Shown: positions 37,290 to 46,481, numbered from the stretch's first letter. The stretch: 64,000 bases of DNA from Clostridium sp. Marseille-P299 (GCF_900078195.1 NZ_FJVE01000007.1:1736001-1800000); one strand, 5' to 3'. Translations and numbers: made by a program. Notes: a model not told the origin generated them from the sequence alone.

Positions 37290-37347
37290 GATACAACTTA
37301 GAATTGATACAACCTAGAATTGATGCCACTTAGAATTGATGCCACTT
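37290..37347 (+). repeat. 16-nt tandem repeat, 3.6 copies
   Basis: Units of GATACAACTTAGAATT begin at 37290, 37306, 37322 and 37338 (last one partial). The first pair and the second pair share variants (ACAAC versus GCCAC), which suggests stepwise duplication. The repeat lies between a double terminator and the second SrkA-like kinase; the rest of 37132-37427 has no gene. Confidence 0.85.
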
Positions 37348-37427
37348 GCTAACAAACATGGACTTAACAATAGTTTTAAGAGTTATCGCCGTCCATAAAC
37401 AATTTAATACAAAGGAGTGCCGATAGG

Positions 37428-38441
37428 ATGGAAAATGCGTACGATATTAAAGTAAGATACTCACAATTTGAACCACAATCGTTACAAAAAGAACTGATTT
37501 CCCGTTATAGCTTTAAGGAACCTATAAATTGTAGTCTATATGATGCAGGTATCAATGATATATACATAGTGAACGTAGAGAATTGTGTTTATTATTTAAG
37601 AATTTCACAAACCGGTATGCATGAGCAAATCGATTATGAACAAGAACTAGAAATTATTAATACATTAGCTAAAAATGATATTTCAGTTGCGACTCCATTA
37701 CCTACAAAGGAAGGAGACTATTTATGGAAGATTAATGCACCTGAAGGACCTAGATATGCGGTATTATTCCATGAAGCAGTAAATACTCCTTCAGAAGACA
37801 CCGAAAAACAACTATTTCATCTTGGAAAAATGCTAGCAAGTTTACATCTAGTTGCGGATGAACATGCTTTTGAAGTTAATCGAGCCCCAATCGATTTAGA
37901 GCAACTTTCTATAAAACCTTTAGAAGTGATTGAACCTCACTTAAAGCAAAGACAAGAAGATTTTAACTATTTAAAAAGTTCTGCAAAAGAACTATGTAAT
38001 TATGTTAAAAGTAATTTAAGTCTTGAGAAACCTTATTACGGATATTGCCACGGTGATATTCATTCAGGGAATGTATTCTTTCATGGAGATGAACCAACAA
38101 TATTTGATTTCGACTGTATGGGATATGGCTGGAGAACTTATGATATCTGTGTTTTTGCTTGGAATAAATCATTTAAAAATGAAAGTTACATAGATTCAAA
38201 AGAATGGCAAGCATTTTTAAATGGCTATAATTCAATTCGTCAATTAAGTGAGATAGAAATTTCATCAATACCTGTATTTGCTGCATTACGTGAATTATGG
38301 CTTATGGGACTTCATGCCAATATGATAAATAGGAATGCAGGATGTAGTTGGTACAATGATGACTATTTTAACTTCCGAATTAAGATTTTTAAAACCTGGT
38401 ATAATCGAGCATTTGGAATACAAAAAGATAGCATTGAGTAA
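37428..38441 (+). CDS. SrkA/homoserine-kinase-like phosphotransferase (paralogue 2)
   Basis: 337 residues, with AAAGGAG 14 bases before the ATG. YCHGDIHSGNVFFHGDEPTIFDFDCMGYGWRTYDIC is the catalytic and metal-binding core. The protein is clearly paralogous to 22884-23894 along its whole length (VRYSQF, NDIYI, YYLRIS-TGMH, YEQE, INAPEG-RYAVLF, NRNAGC-W). Neighbours differ: no toroid protein follows, but a small membrane protein does. The role is unknown; stress-response kinases of this group phosphorylate proteins or small molecules. Confidence 0.8.
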   Translation: MENAYDIKVRYSQFEPQSLQKELISRYSFKEPINCSLYDAGINDIYIVNVENCVYYLRISQTGMHEQIDYEQELEIINTLAKNDISVATPLPTKEGDYLWKINAPEGPRYAVLFHEAVNTPSEDTEKQLFHLGKMLASLHLVADEHAFEVNRAPIDLEQLSIKPLEVIEPHLKQRQEDFNYLKSSAKELCNYVKSNLSLEKPYYGYCHGDIHSGNVFFHGDEPTIFDFDCMGYGWRTYDICVFAWNKSFKNESYIDSKEWQAFLNGYNSIRQLSEIEISSIPVFAALRELWLMGLHANMINRNAGCSWYNDDYFNFRIKIFKTWYNRAFGIQKDSIE

Positions 38442-38512
38442 ATGTGTAATTATAAATGGTAGTTCGAATATGTCATAATGTGTAGTAATTTCATAATAAG
38501 GAGAATATTAAA

Positions 38513-38716
38513 ATGTTATTGCGATTTATGTGGGGAATAGGTATTTTTTATTATTGGACATGGTTTATCTGGCCTTTTGCATTTGTATTTTCATTAGCAC
38601 ATGGGATTGCGTCTATTATAAAAGATAAAAATTCAAGTAAAACACTTCTGTTAATTGCAGCAGTTTCTCTGTTAATTATTTTGGCAGGTATTAATGGGTT
38701 AAACTTTTCTAGTTAG
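38513..38716 (+). CDS. small membrane protein
   Basis: 67 residues, start after AAGGAG. Two hydrophobic helices (IFYYWTWFIWPFAFVFSLAHG and TLLLIAAVSLLIILAGING) are linked by a charged loop KDKNSSK. The N-terminal helix is very aromatic. No family recognised. It lies 71 bp after the kinase and before the terminator 38826-38876. Confidence 0.55.
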   Translation: MLLRFMWGIGIFYYWTWFIWPFAFVFSLAHGIASIIKDKNSSKTLLLIAAVSLLIILAGINGLNFSS

Positions 38717-38825
38717 TTTTAGTATGAAATGAAGCTTATAGATCGTTATCATCTTATATAACAAATTAAATGTTTTTAGCTATCTTTTAACAATCTTTTC
38801 AACAAGTTTTAAAAGCTTAAATATT

Positions 38826-38876
38826 AGCCTATATCTTAAACTAAAATTCAAAGTAAGATATAGGCTTTAGTTTTTT
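38826..38876 (+). terminator. intrinsic terminator
   Basis: AGCCTATATCTTA (38826-38838) pairs perfectly with TAAGATATAGGCT (38854-38866), followed by TTAGTTTTTT. The following 38877-39216 contains no gene, only AT-rich sequence and an isolated AAAGGAGG near 39194 with no start codon at proper distance. Confidence 0.85.
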
Positions 38877-39216
38877 GTAATAAGTATTCCTATAATTATA
38901 AGGCTAAGTGCTTTCTTTTAACATGTATCCTTCAGACTATCGATACAATTTTTCTCAACTTCATATTACATCAATGCAAGTTCTCTCATCTTAACTATTT
39001 TGGCTCAACTCCCCATACAAGCGCACCATTCATATAACCTCTAACTTTTTCAGCATTTACATACTGATTGCTTACTGCGCTTTATTACTCCCTGCACCTT
39101 AAACATAGCATAATAACCAATATATGTAAATATAGCAAGAAATATTTGTATACTATCACAAATAAACCATGAAAAAGCATTCGTTTTAAACAAAAGGAGG
39201 TATTCAAAAAATCATA

Positions 39217-39269
39217 TTGACAATTCTCTATATAAATAGTACTCTACATATAGATAAGTTTCTATATGT
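39217..39269 (+). promoter_or_regulatory. promoter and dyad operator of the arsR-MATE unit
   Basis: TTGACA (39217-39222), 17-bp spacer, TACTCT (39240-39245). It is directly followed by a perfect inverted repeat ACATATAG-N8-CTATATGT (39246-39269) over the expected start site. ArsR repressors bind 8-to-12-bp dyads at such positions, so autoregulation is likely. Confidence 0.7.
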
Positions 39270-39324
39270 TAGCTTACTATGTTTTAACTTTTCATTTTAT
39301 TTACTTTCAAGGAGATTATTGTCT

Positions 39325-39627
39325 ATGTACAAAAAATTTGTGCCAATTTATAAAGCATTAGCGGATGAAACACGTTTAAAGATAGTAGATATGTTATCCT
39401 GTGGAGAAATGTGTGCGTGCGACATTCTTGAATATTTTAAGATATCCCAACCAACGCTTTCGTATCATTTAAAGATTTTAACTGAATGTGGACTTGTAAA
39501 AGGTAGAAAAGACGGTTCATGGATGAGATATCGTCTCAATGAAGAATTCGTTGAATCTTTGAAAGAATTTTGGAATCAAATTACTACGGATAAAGCATCC
39601 TGTATTTGCCATACAGAGAAGAAATAA
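39325..39627 (+). CDS. ArsR-family repressor with CxC metal site
   Basis: 100 residues from ATG 39325; AAGGAG lies 11 bases before. Winged-helix core: LADETRLKIVDMLSCGEMCACDILEYFKISQPTLSYHLKILTECGLVKGRKDG. GEMCACDI corresponds to the ELCVCDL alpha-3 motif of As(III)/Sb(III)-sensing ArsR. A further CIC pair sits at the C-terminus. It should repress its own promoter until metalloid binds. The following gene, 24 bp on, is a MATE pump rather than an arsenite carrier. Confidence 0.88.
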   Translation: MYKKFVPIYKALADETRLKIVDMLSCGEMCACDILEYFKISQPTLSYHLKILTECGLVKGRKDGSWMRYRLNEEFVESLKEFWNQITTDKASCICHTEKK

Positions 39628-39651
39628 ATAAGTAAAAAGTTAGGAGAAAAA

Positions 39652-41010
39652 ATGAGTCATAATCTTGGGAAAGAAAAAGTCAATTACTTATTATGGCAGT
39701 TAAGTATACCAGCCATTTTAGGTATGTTAAGTAGTGCCATTTTTAATATAGTAGATAGAATTTTTGTTGGTAAAATCAATTCCTTAGCGCTAACTGCAGT
39801 TGGAATTACAATGCCTATACAAATATTTCAGATGGCATTTATACTACTAATAGGAATAGGATCCTCCTCTTTAATATCCATAAAATTAGGTGAAGGAAAG
39901 AAAGAAGAAGCAGAAGATACCTTATATCTGGCATTTAAATATATCATACTGTTTCTAATTGGATTTGCAATTCTTTTTCTTCTATTTTTAGATCCGATTT
40001 TAAATTTGTTAGCAGTATCAAAAGATGTACTTCCATATGCAAAAATTTATATTATCATCATCATCGTTGGAGCTATTATAGGTATCCCTGGATATTGTTT
40101 GAATAACTCATTACGAGCGATTGGGCAAGCAAAGGTCTCAATGAAAATCATTGTGATTACCTCAATTCTTAATATTATATTGGATCCGATTTTTATATTT
40201 ATATTTAAATTAGGAATAGCTGGAGCAGCCATAGCAACCGTATTATCTCAAACAGTTTTAACGGTTTATGTCGTTTATGCATTTGTAAAGAGAACAGATT
40301 TTTTAATTCATTTAAAAAGAAGAAAAGTAACAAAGGAAAGGGTCTTATTAAAAGAGTTATTAAAGATGGGTATGCCATCCTTTTATGTTCAGATATTTGC
40401 AACAATTGTTAATATGATCATTAATTATAGCTTGCTTTTAGTTGGTACAGATATGGATATTGCTGCGGTTACCATTATGTCCAGCATTTTTAGTTTTTAT
40501 CATATGGTGGTTGTTGGTATCGTTCAAGGAAATAATACGATTTGTGGGTATAATTGGGGCGCGAAACAGTATGGTAGGGTAAAAAAATCCTTGGAGTTAT
40601 CTCTTTTTTACTCATTCATTCTATCCTTTGCATTATTTGCGGTAATTCAATTATTCCCTCATCTTTTAGTTGACATTTTTACCGATGATATAGAACTTTC
40701 AAGGATTACGGCTACTGGTATAAAGCTGTATTTAAGTATGATTCCACTTGTTGGTATACAAATTGTTAGCTCTCAATATTATCAAGCAGTCGGAAAAGCA
40801 ACGAAAAGTAGTGTGCTATCATTTTTACGATACGGAATCATAATTATCCCAGCGATTATTCTTTTAGCACCTAAGTGGAAAGTTACAGGAATATACTTTA
40901 GTAATGCTTTATCCGATGGAATTGCATCAATTATAAGTATTGGATATATTCTATTCGAAATAAAAAGACTAAAGCAATTAGAAGATGAAAGATTGATTGA
41001 AAATCCTTGA
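39652..41010 (+). CDS. MATE-family efflux transporter
   Basis: 452 residues with 12 predicted helices. The N-terminal PAILGMLSSAIFNIVDRIFVGKI and the repeat in the second half (PSFYVQIFATIVNMIINYSLLLVG) are typical of the NorM/DinF-like MATE family. Drug or metabolite export driven by Na+ or H+. It is co-transcribed with the ArsR regulator, so its substrate may be a metalloid compound or a thiol conjugate, which is inference. It ends at the terminator 41086-41126, into which a group II intron has inserted. Confidence 0.88.
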   Translation: MSHNLGKEKVNYLLWQLSIPAILGMLSSAIFNIVDRIFVGKINSLALTAVGITMPIQIFQMAFILLIGIGSSSLISIKLGEGKKEEAEDTLYLAFKYIILFLIGFAILFLLFLDPILNLLAVSKDVLPYAKIYIIIIIVGAIIGIPGYCLNNSLRAIGQAKVSMKIIVITSILNIILDPIFIFIFKLGIAGAAIATVLSQTVLTVYVVYAFVKRTDFLIHLKRRKVTKERVLLKELLKMGMPSFYVQIFATIVNMIINYSLLLVGTDMDIAAVTIMSSIFSFYHMVVVGIVQGNNTICGYNWGAKQYGRVKKSLELSLFYSFILSFALFAVIQLFPHLLVDIFTDDIELSRITATGIKLYLSMIPLVGIQIVSSQYYQAVGKATKSSVLSFLRYGIIIIPAIILLAPKWKVTGIYFSNALSDGIASIISIGYILFEIKRLKQLEDERLIENP

Positions 41011-41085
41011 AATAGCGCATTGTAACAAAGAATTATCTTAAATTTATATATGAGCTAATATAAATTATTGAATTCAAAAAATCAT

Positions 41086-41126
41086 AAAAAGGATTACTAC
41101 GATGATTAATCGAGTAATCCTTTTTT
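41086..41126 (+). terminator. intrinsic terminator serving as intron insertion site
   Basis: AAAAAGGATTACT (41086-41098) pairs with AGTAATCCTTTTT (41113-41125). An inner CGAT/ATCG extends it. The T tract leads into the intron 5' end at 41130. Confidence 0.9.
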
Positions 41127-41129
41127 ATA

Positions 41130-43047
41130 GTGTGCCCAGCATGGGCGCAATCTAATGGGTTAAAGTCCCTAACACAGCCTAGTAGTGGCAAGTGTATAGC
41201 CCAAGACAAGGGTGTCGTTCGTGAGGGCGAATCTGAAGGAAGTCCGTGGGCAAATCTCTGGTCTGACGAACAGAAATCACATACAAGGCATTAATTAAGG
41301 ATAAGATTGCTATACAAATCGAAGTCCAATAACTACTCGAAATTAATTAATGTAAATGTGGCAGATAGATGGAGAGGAAGATTGCGTTCTTACCTGGGGA
41401 GGTCTTAGTGATACGTCATGGAAGTGAACTCTGAAATGACAACCCATGCAGTGATGTATGGCTGAACACTAAGAAGTCAGCAGAGGTCATAGTACCGGAG
41501 GTAGTCGACGACCTTTGGGAAGGACTGAACAATAGGAGGTTTTGAAAGTTTGAAAGAAACAAAGAAATGTGATGACAGCAGACAACTGAATACAGAATCA
41601 GGTCATTTGCAAAAGGATAGAGTGGAACTCGAAAGCTATGCAAAGGCGCCGAGCATTTCTATGACGTCGGATAACAGACAGAACGCCCGAAGAGAATATC
41701 ACTATGGATTGCTAGAGAAAATCATTAGTAATGAAAATCTAAATGAAGCCTTTAAACGTGTAAAGAAGAATAAAGGAAGTCATGGAATCGACAAGATGGG
41801 AGTAGATGAACTTCTACCATATCTAAGAAGTCATGGCGAAGAGCTTAAGCAATCCATAGCAGATGGAAGTTATAAACCGAATCCCGTAAGAAGGGTAGAG
41901 ATACCAAAGGATAACGGGAAAACAAGACCATTAGGGATACCAACTGTAGTAGACCGAGTGATACAACAGGCAGTATCACAAGTACTAACGCCAATCTTTG
42001 AGAAGAAATTTTCAGAGAATAGTTATGGATTTAGACCAAATCGAAACGCGCATCAAGCAATTCTAAAATGTAAAGAATACATGGATGAAGGCTATAAATG
42101 GGCGGTAGATATAGATTTAGAAAAGTACTTTGATACTGTCAACCACGATAGGTTAATTGGGCTGATTTATAAAGAAGTCAAGGATATACGAGTAATCGGA
42201 CTGATAAGGAAGTATCTAAATGCAGGAGTGATGGAAAAGGGATTAGTAAGTGCTACTGTAGAAGGGGTGCCTCAAGGTGGGAACTTATCTCCACTATTAA
42301 GTAATATCATGTTGCATGAACTAGATATGGAATTAGAACGAAGAGGACTTAAGTTCTGCCGTTATGCAGATGATTGCAATGTATACGTGAAATCAAAGAA
42401 ATCAGCAGAACGAGTTATGAAAAGTATCACGGAGTTTATAGAAAAGGACTTGAAGCTTAAAGTTAACAAAGAGAAAAGTAAGGTAGACCGACCATGGAAA
42501 CTAAAATATTTAGGATATACCTTTTACAATAAGAAAGGTGAAATGGGAATAAGAGTACATCAAGTTTCTGTTAAGAAGTTAAAAGGAAAACTTAAGAGTA
42601 TCACTGGAAGAAGTAATGCAATGAGTATGGAACTCAGAGCTATTAAACTAAAACAATTAATTGTTGGCTGGATAAGTTACTTCAAACTAGCAGATATGAA
42701 AGGTACCTTACGAGAACTTGATGAGTGGCTAAGAAGACGTTTACGTCTTTGTTACTGGAAACAGTGGAAAAAGATTAAAACGAAACATGATAACTTAGTT
42801 AAACTAGGGGTAGAGAATTGGAAAGCATGGGAACATGCGAATACAAGGAAAGGCTACTGGAGAATCTCCAATAGCCCAATCTTAAATTCAACTCTTACCA
42901 ATAAATATCTTAGAGAACAAGGTTTTATAACACTTAGTGAAAGATATTCGCAAATAAGGTAATCTTATTGAACCGCCGTATACCGAACGGTACGTACGGT
43001 GGTGTGAGAGGACGGAAATTCAATTAATGAATTTCCTCCTACTCGAT
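41130..43047 (+). mobile_element. group IIC intron with maturase ORF
   Basis: The 5' end GTGTGCCCAGCATGGGCGCA and the following ribozyme domains closely follow the Oceanobacillus-type IIC ribozyme (for example CTTACCTGGGGAGGTC and AGTCAGCAGAGGTCATAGTA). The 3' end has domain V (TTGAACCGCCGTATACCGAA, then CGGTACGTACGGTGGTGTGA) and a domain VI stem GGAAATTCA/TGAATTTCC, ending about ACTCGAT at 43047. It lies just after the T tract of a terminator, the known preference of class C introns. The ORF is intact, so the element looks capable of splicing and mobility. The exact 3' border is uncertain by a base or two. Confidence 0.92.
41550..42962 (+). CDS. ltrA: group II intron reverse transcriptase/maturase
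   Basis: 470 residues. The TTG start at 41550 is chosen because AGGAGG (41535-41540) is well placed and no ATG is available. Reverse-transcriptase blocks are present (RPLGIPTVVDRVIQQA, SYGFRPNRNAHQAI, VDIDLEKYFDTVNHD, GVPQGGNLSPLL), with catalytic YADD at residues 272-275. The maturase X domain follows (LKQLIVGWISYFKLADMKG, ending in LREQGFITL). There is no C-terminal HNH endonuclease, as expected for class C, which uses nascent or single-stranded DNA. It sits in ribozyme domain IV. Confidence 0.93.
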   Translation: MKETKKCDDSRQLNTESGHLQKDRVELESYAKAPSISMTSDNRQNARREYHYGLLEKIISNENLNEAFKRVKKNKGSHGIDKMGVDELLPYLRSHGEELKQSIADGSYKPNPVRRVEIPKDNGKTRPLGIPTVVDRVIQQAVSQVLTPIFEKKFSENSYGFRPNRNAHQAILKCKEYMDEGYKWAVDIDLEKYFDTVNHDRLIGLIYKEVKDIRVIGLIRKYLNAGVMEKGLVSATVEGVPQGGNLSPLLSNIMLHELDMELERRGLKFCRYADDCNVYVKSKKSAERVMKSITEFIEKDLKLKVNKEKSKVDRPWKLKYLGYTFYNKKGEMGIRVHQVSVKKLKGKLKSITGRSNAMSMELRAIKLKQLIVGWISYFKLADMKGTLRELDEWLRRRLRLCYWKQWKKIKTKHDNLVKLGVENWKAWEHANTRKGYWRISNSPILNSTLTNKYLREQGFITLSERYSQIR

Positions 43048-43074
43048 TATTTGAAAATGATAGAAGAGACGTAT

Positions 43075-43920
43075 CTAAGCTTCAAAGCCTATTAAAATAC
43101 CACCTTGTTCCGCATAATAACTGCAAAGGCCACTTGTTTTCATAATCTCAATTTCACAAGATGGAAATTGATTCTTAATGGAATTAGCTATGTATTCAGC
43201 GATTTCGATATTAAAGCAATGAGCAATTACCACCTTGCCACCTCGATAATTTCTAGATAACATTTCTTCAATTGCCTTATCATAAACCGTCAGCTTACCC
43301 CTACTTTTATTTAGCAATTCAAGGGTACCTTCTTCACTAGCAATACCTAACATTTTAATTCCAAGAATTCCTGCCATGCTAGCTTTAAGTCTACTTACAC
43401 GTCCATTTTTTACTAGATTCTCAAGTGATTGTAAAATAAATAGAAGATGAGTGCTTTTACGATATTCTTCGATAATTGTAACGATATCTTCAAAGCGTAA
43501 TCCTTCCTCCATTAACTCTGTTAACTTCCTTACGATAAGAGTCATTTCAGGGCCAGTAGATTTAGAATCGATAAGATGAATCTTACGGTCTGGATAATTC
43601 TCAATAAATAAATCCTTTGCAGTTCTAGCACTGGAATAGCTCGCTGAAAGTGCACCTGTTATTGTAATTACAAATACATTTTCCGACTTTTCAAATGCTT
43701 TTATATAGTCATCTGGACTTGGAGCAGCACTGCCAGTTTTTCCTTTATAAGCGTACATTTCTTTCATAAATTCATCGATATCTAAGTTAAAATCATCGAC
43801 GAATTCTTTATTTCCAATATCAAGTTTTAGTGGAACTCTTGTAAAATCAATTAGTTTATCTACATCAGATCTAAAATCTTTCATATCGCAACCTGAATCA
43901 ACGACTATTCCGTATTTCAT
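43075..43920 (-). CDS. DegV-family fatty-acid-binding protein (FakB-like)
   Basis: 281 residues from ATG 43918-43920, behind ATGGAGG. KYGIVVDSGCDM, then TRVPLKLDIG, GKTGSAAPSPDDYIKAFE (lipid-binding Thr/Ser segment), VITITGALSASYSSART and the C-terminal GLCSYYAEQGGILIGFE are DegV landmarks. FakB proteins bind a fatty acid while the kinase FakA phosphorylates it. FakA is not in the window. It is divergent from a TetR gene that may regulate it. The intron at 41130-43047 ends 27 bp beyond its stop. Confidence 0.9.
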   Translation of the reverse strand: MKYGIVVDSGCDMKDFRSDVDKLIDFTRVPLKLDIGNKEFVDDFNLDIDEFMKEMYAYKGKTGSAAPSPDDYIKAFEKSENVFVITITGALSASYSSARTAKDLFIENYPDRKIHLIDSKSTGPEMTLIVRKLTELMEEGLRFEDIVTIIEEYRKSTHLLFILQSLENLVKNGRVSRLKASMAGILGIKMLGIASEEGTLELLNKSRGKLTVYDKAIEEMLSRNYRGGKVVIAHCFNIEIAEYIANSIKNQFPSCEIEIMKTSGLCSYYAEQGGILIGFEA

Positions 43921-44002
43921 AGTTACCTCCATTGTCATAACCATCATTTATGGGCGAGTAATATATTATACTATATAAAAGTGGTTTTTATTACTACATC
44001 AT

Positions 44003-44012
44003 ATTGTACAAT
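44003..44012. promoter_or_regulatory. palindrome between degV and tetR genes
   Basis: ATTGTACAAT is a perfect 10-bp palindrome between the divergent DegV and TetR genes and could be a TetR operator. AAAAGTGGTT also occurs twice, at 43977 and 44037, 60 bp apart. Confidence 0.35.
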
Positions 44013-44168
44013 AAGCTATAATATGATACAATTTACAAAAGTGGTTAAAATGTTTATAAATCATAAAGTTAAGAATGGAAAACTTCACTTTTATGAAACA
44101 AGTTTACGTCTGAAAATGCAGTCACAAACTTGATATACAATTGATGAAGTGTAGAAATGGGGTTAAAT

Positions 44169-44726
44169 ATGAGAATATCAGAAGGTGGCACGAATCTAAC
44201 AGCAAGAAATCAATACATAAGAATGTGTATAGCGAAGACATTAATAAAGCTCATGGAAGTAAAATCCATAGAAGATATTACAATAACAGAGTTAGTAAAA
44301 GAAGCCAATGTGTCTAGAATGACATTCTATAAATATTACAAAACAAAGCAAGAAGTCTTATCTGATTATATGTATGAGATTGTAAATGAATATATGGAGG
44401 ATGCTAAAAAGAAGCCAGAGATTGGTGGACTTCATGATTATAAGCATATTTGCCATTGCTTTCAATTTTTTCAGCAATTTAGCCAATTTATATTGATTTT
44501 AATACAGGCAAATATGTATTCCGTTATTATCAATGCGTTGAATAACTATATGGATACTTATGTTTTACCAACCACCAATCGTTCAAAATATGAACTTTAC
44601 TACTATGCAGGGGCTATCTGCAATACCTATATAAAATGGGTGGAATCGGGGATGGAAGAAACACCAGAAGAAATAGCAGAAATAGTGTATCAACATGTTA
44701 AGGCTACTGATATACAACCAACCTAA
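44169..44726 (+). CDS. TetR/AcrR-family regulator
   Basis: 185 residues from ATG 44169 (GGGG six bases upstream; the ATG at 44157 has no clear site). The helix-turn-helix is KSIEDITITELVKEANVSRMTFYKYYKTKQEVLSDYM. The C-terminal helical domain includes FILILIQANMYSVIINALNNYM and resembles the TetR_C_8-type domain. Divergent from DegV, which is its likely target. The ligand might be an acyl compound, given the neighbour, but that is inference. Confidence 0.85.
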   Translation: MRISEGGTNLTARNQYIRMCIAKTLIKLMEVKSIEDITITELVKEANVSRMTFYKYYKTKQEVLSDYMYEIVNEYMEDAKKKPEIGGLHDYKHICHCFQFFQQFSQFILILIQANMYSVIINALNNYMDTYVLPTTNRSKYELYYYAGAICNTYIKWVESGMEETPEEIAEIVYQHVKATDIQPT

Positions 44727-44785
44727 TTATTGTAGCTGACGATTTTGACTGCATAAATCTAAAAATAAGTACATAGAGCAACAAG

Positions 44786-44844
44786 ATCCCAAAAGTATTG
44801 TAAAGCTAAGAATTTATCCTTTACATCACTTCTGGGATTTTTTA
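44786..44844 (+). terminator. long imperfect terminator after tetR gene
   Basis: ATCCCA-A-AAGT-ATT-GTAAAG pairs with CTTTAC-ATC-ACTT-C-TGGGAT (44786-44838), then TTTTTT. Confidence 0.85.
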
Positions 44845-44959
44845 ATACTATGTCCTTAAAAACAATTGAACATCTATTAAATTACATTTTCTAAAATAAG
44901 CTACGCTAAACGAATAATTTAATGAAGCAATATTATAAAATTACATCTAAGTTACAAAT

Positions 44960-46288
44960 CTAAATTACAATAGTTTGCCATTTACCCCTTAAAAATCGTA
45001 TCAATAATAAAATACTTCTTAATAAAAGATCAAGAGCATATCCCCACCATACGCCGAGTAAGCCAAAACCAAGTTGTACAGCTAATATATAACCTACACC
45101 AACTCGTATGACCCAAATACCAATTAACGTAGCATACATAGGAAATTTTGTATCACCAGCTCCTTGAAGAGCACTTGTCAATATTTGTGTTAATGCTACA
45201 AAAGGTTGAAAAAGAGCAATAAGCCTTAAAACAGAAATTATCATATCTTTAATTTCTTTCGTTTTCGTAAATATTCCTGCTAATTGAGGTGCAAATATAA
45301 AGAATATAATGCCGATACCAAGCATACAAATCGTGGATATGCCATCAGCCAAAAAGGTTAACTTTTTAGCTTGCTTTGGATTCTTTTCTCCTAAACTAAC
45401 TCCAACTAATGTGGTTGTAGCAACCCCAAATCCCATTGCTGGAATATAGGAATAGCTCTCTATACTACCCGCAATGTTATGTGCAACATATACTCCAGTT
45501 CCTATCGATATAATCATACCATTATAAACCAATTGTCCGAAACGCATTACCAACTTTTCGATACCAGCTGGTAGACCGATTCTTGCAATTGTAAAAAAAT
45601 ATTCCTTTTCAAAATGCCAATTTCTAAGATCTAATTTTATACCAGATGTGCCTTTGCTAAGTTTTATAATCATTATAACTACCGATATACACCGGGATAA
45701 TGTAGTTGATAAACCTAGACCGAAAATTCCCCAACCTAATTTAATAAAAATAAAATTAAGGATGATATCTAATATATTAGAAGAGATGGATAGTATCATT
45801 GGCGTTTTCGTGTCTTTTGCCGCTCTTAAGCAACTAGATAGAATCAATGATAAACATAAAAATATGGAAGGTACTGCCACAATCATGTAGTATGGAATCG
45901 CATATTCTAAAATTTCATCCGATGCACCTGATAATTTCAATAGTGGTTTACAAAAAATTAGACTGATAAAACCAACCAAAAATCCTATTACAATGCCTAA
46001 AATAATAGATTGTTTCACTGCTTTATTTGCTTGTTCATAATCTTTCTTTCCTATGTTTCTTGCAACAACCGCTGTTACGCCCACACTAACAGCAGTATAA
46101 AATGCAATAAAAATATTTACAATTAAATTAGTTACACCGATACCTGCAATCGCGTTATCATGTAGCTGACCAGCAAAAAAAGTATCGTTGGTACCTAAAA
46201 ATATTTGAAATATATTTTCAAATATGACTGGTATTGCAAGAATAAGGATTGTTTTAACGTTTAATAAATTCTCTTTCTTAATATTCAT
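44960..46288 (-). CDS. MATE-family efflux transporter under a CsoR-type operator
   Basis: 442 residues from ATG 46286-46288 (AAAGGAGG upstream). The N-terminal ILALAIPVIFENIFQIFLGTNDTFFAGQL and second-half FFTIARIGLPAGIEKLVMRFGQLVYNG are MATE repeats with 12 helices. It faces the csoR-type gene cluster, and its promoter carries TATCCCCC-CAT-GGGGGATA at 46301-46319, like the metal genes beside it. A MATE pump inside a CsoR regulon is unusual; it may export a metal chelator or the metal complex. Function by homology only. Confidence 0.88.
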   Translation of the reverse strand: MNIKKENLLNVKTILILAIPVIFENIFQIFLGTNDTFFAGQLHDNAIAGIGVTNLIVNIFIAFYTAVSVGVTAVVARNIGKKDYEQANKAVKQSIILGIVIGFLVGFISLIFCKPLLKLSGASDEILEYAIPYYMIVAVPSIFLCLSLILSSCLRAAKDTKTPMILSISSNILDIILNFIFIKLGWGIFGLGLSTTLSRCISVVIMIIKLSKGTSGIKLDLRNWHFEKEYFFTIARIGLPAGIEKLVMRFGQLVYNGMIISIGTGVYVAHNIAGSIESYSYIPAMGFGVATTTLVGVSLGEKNPKQAKKLTFLADGISTICMLGIGIIFFIFAPQLAGIFTKTKEIKDMIISVLRLIALFQPFVALTQILTSALQGAGDTKFPMYATLIGIWVIRVGVGYILAVQLGFGLLGVWWGYALDLLLRSILLLIRFLRGKWQTIVI

Positions 46289-46300
46289 TCTTTCCTCCTT

Positions 46301-46319
46301 TATCCCCCCATGGGGGATA
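46301..46319 (-). promoter_or_regulatory. CsoR-type operator, MATE gene
   Basis: Perfect 8-bp arms TATCCCCC and GGGGGATA with a CAT spacer, 12 bp upstream of the MATE start codon. On the reverse strand TTGTAA (46356-46351), 17 bp, TATTAT (46333-46328) forms a promoter just before it. Confidence 0.7.
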
Positions 46320-46481
46320 TGAGAAATATAATAATACAAAAATATTAAGATTACAATCATTATTTTAGATAAAATTAATTTATAAAAAAAATCTTATATC
46401 ATATCATTTTATTTTGATGTTATTTTATATTGCATCAATTTCATATTGTAAAATCATATATAATATGATACTATTTCTTAA

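Noticed and set aside
39217..39324. Upstream extension of the ArsR frame from a TTG at 39217
   Set aside because: That codon overlaps the -35 box and the extension spans the operator; ATG 39325 has a proper AAGGAG.
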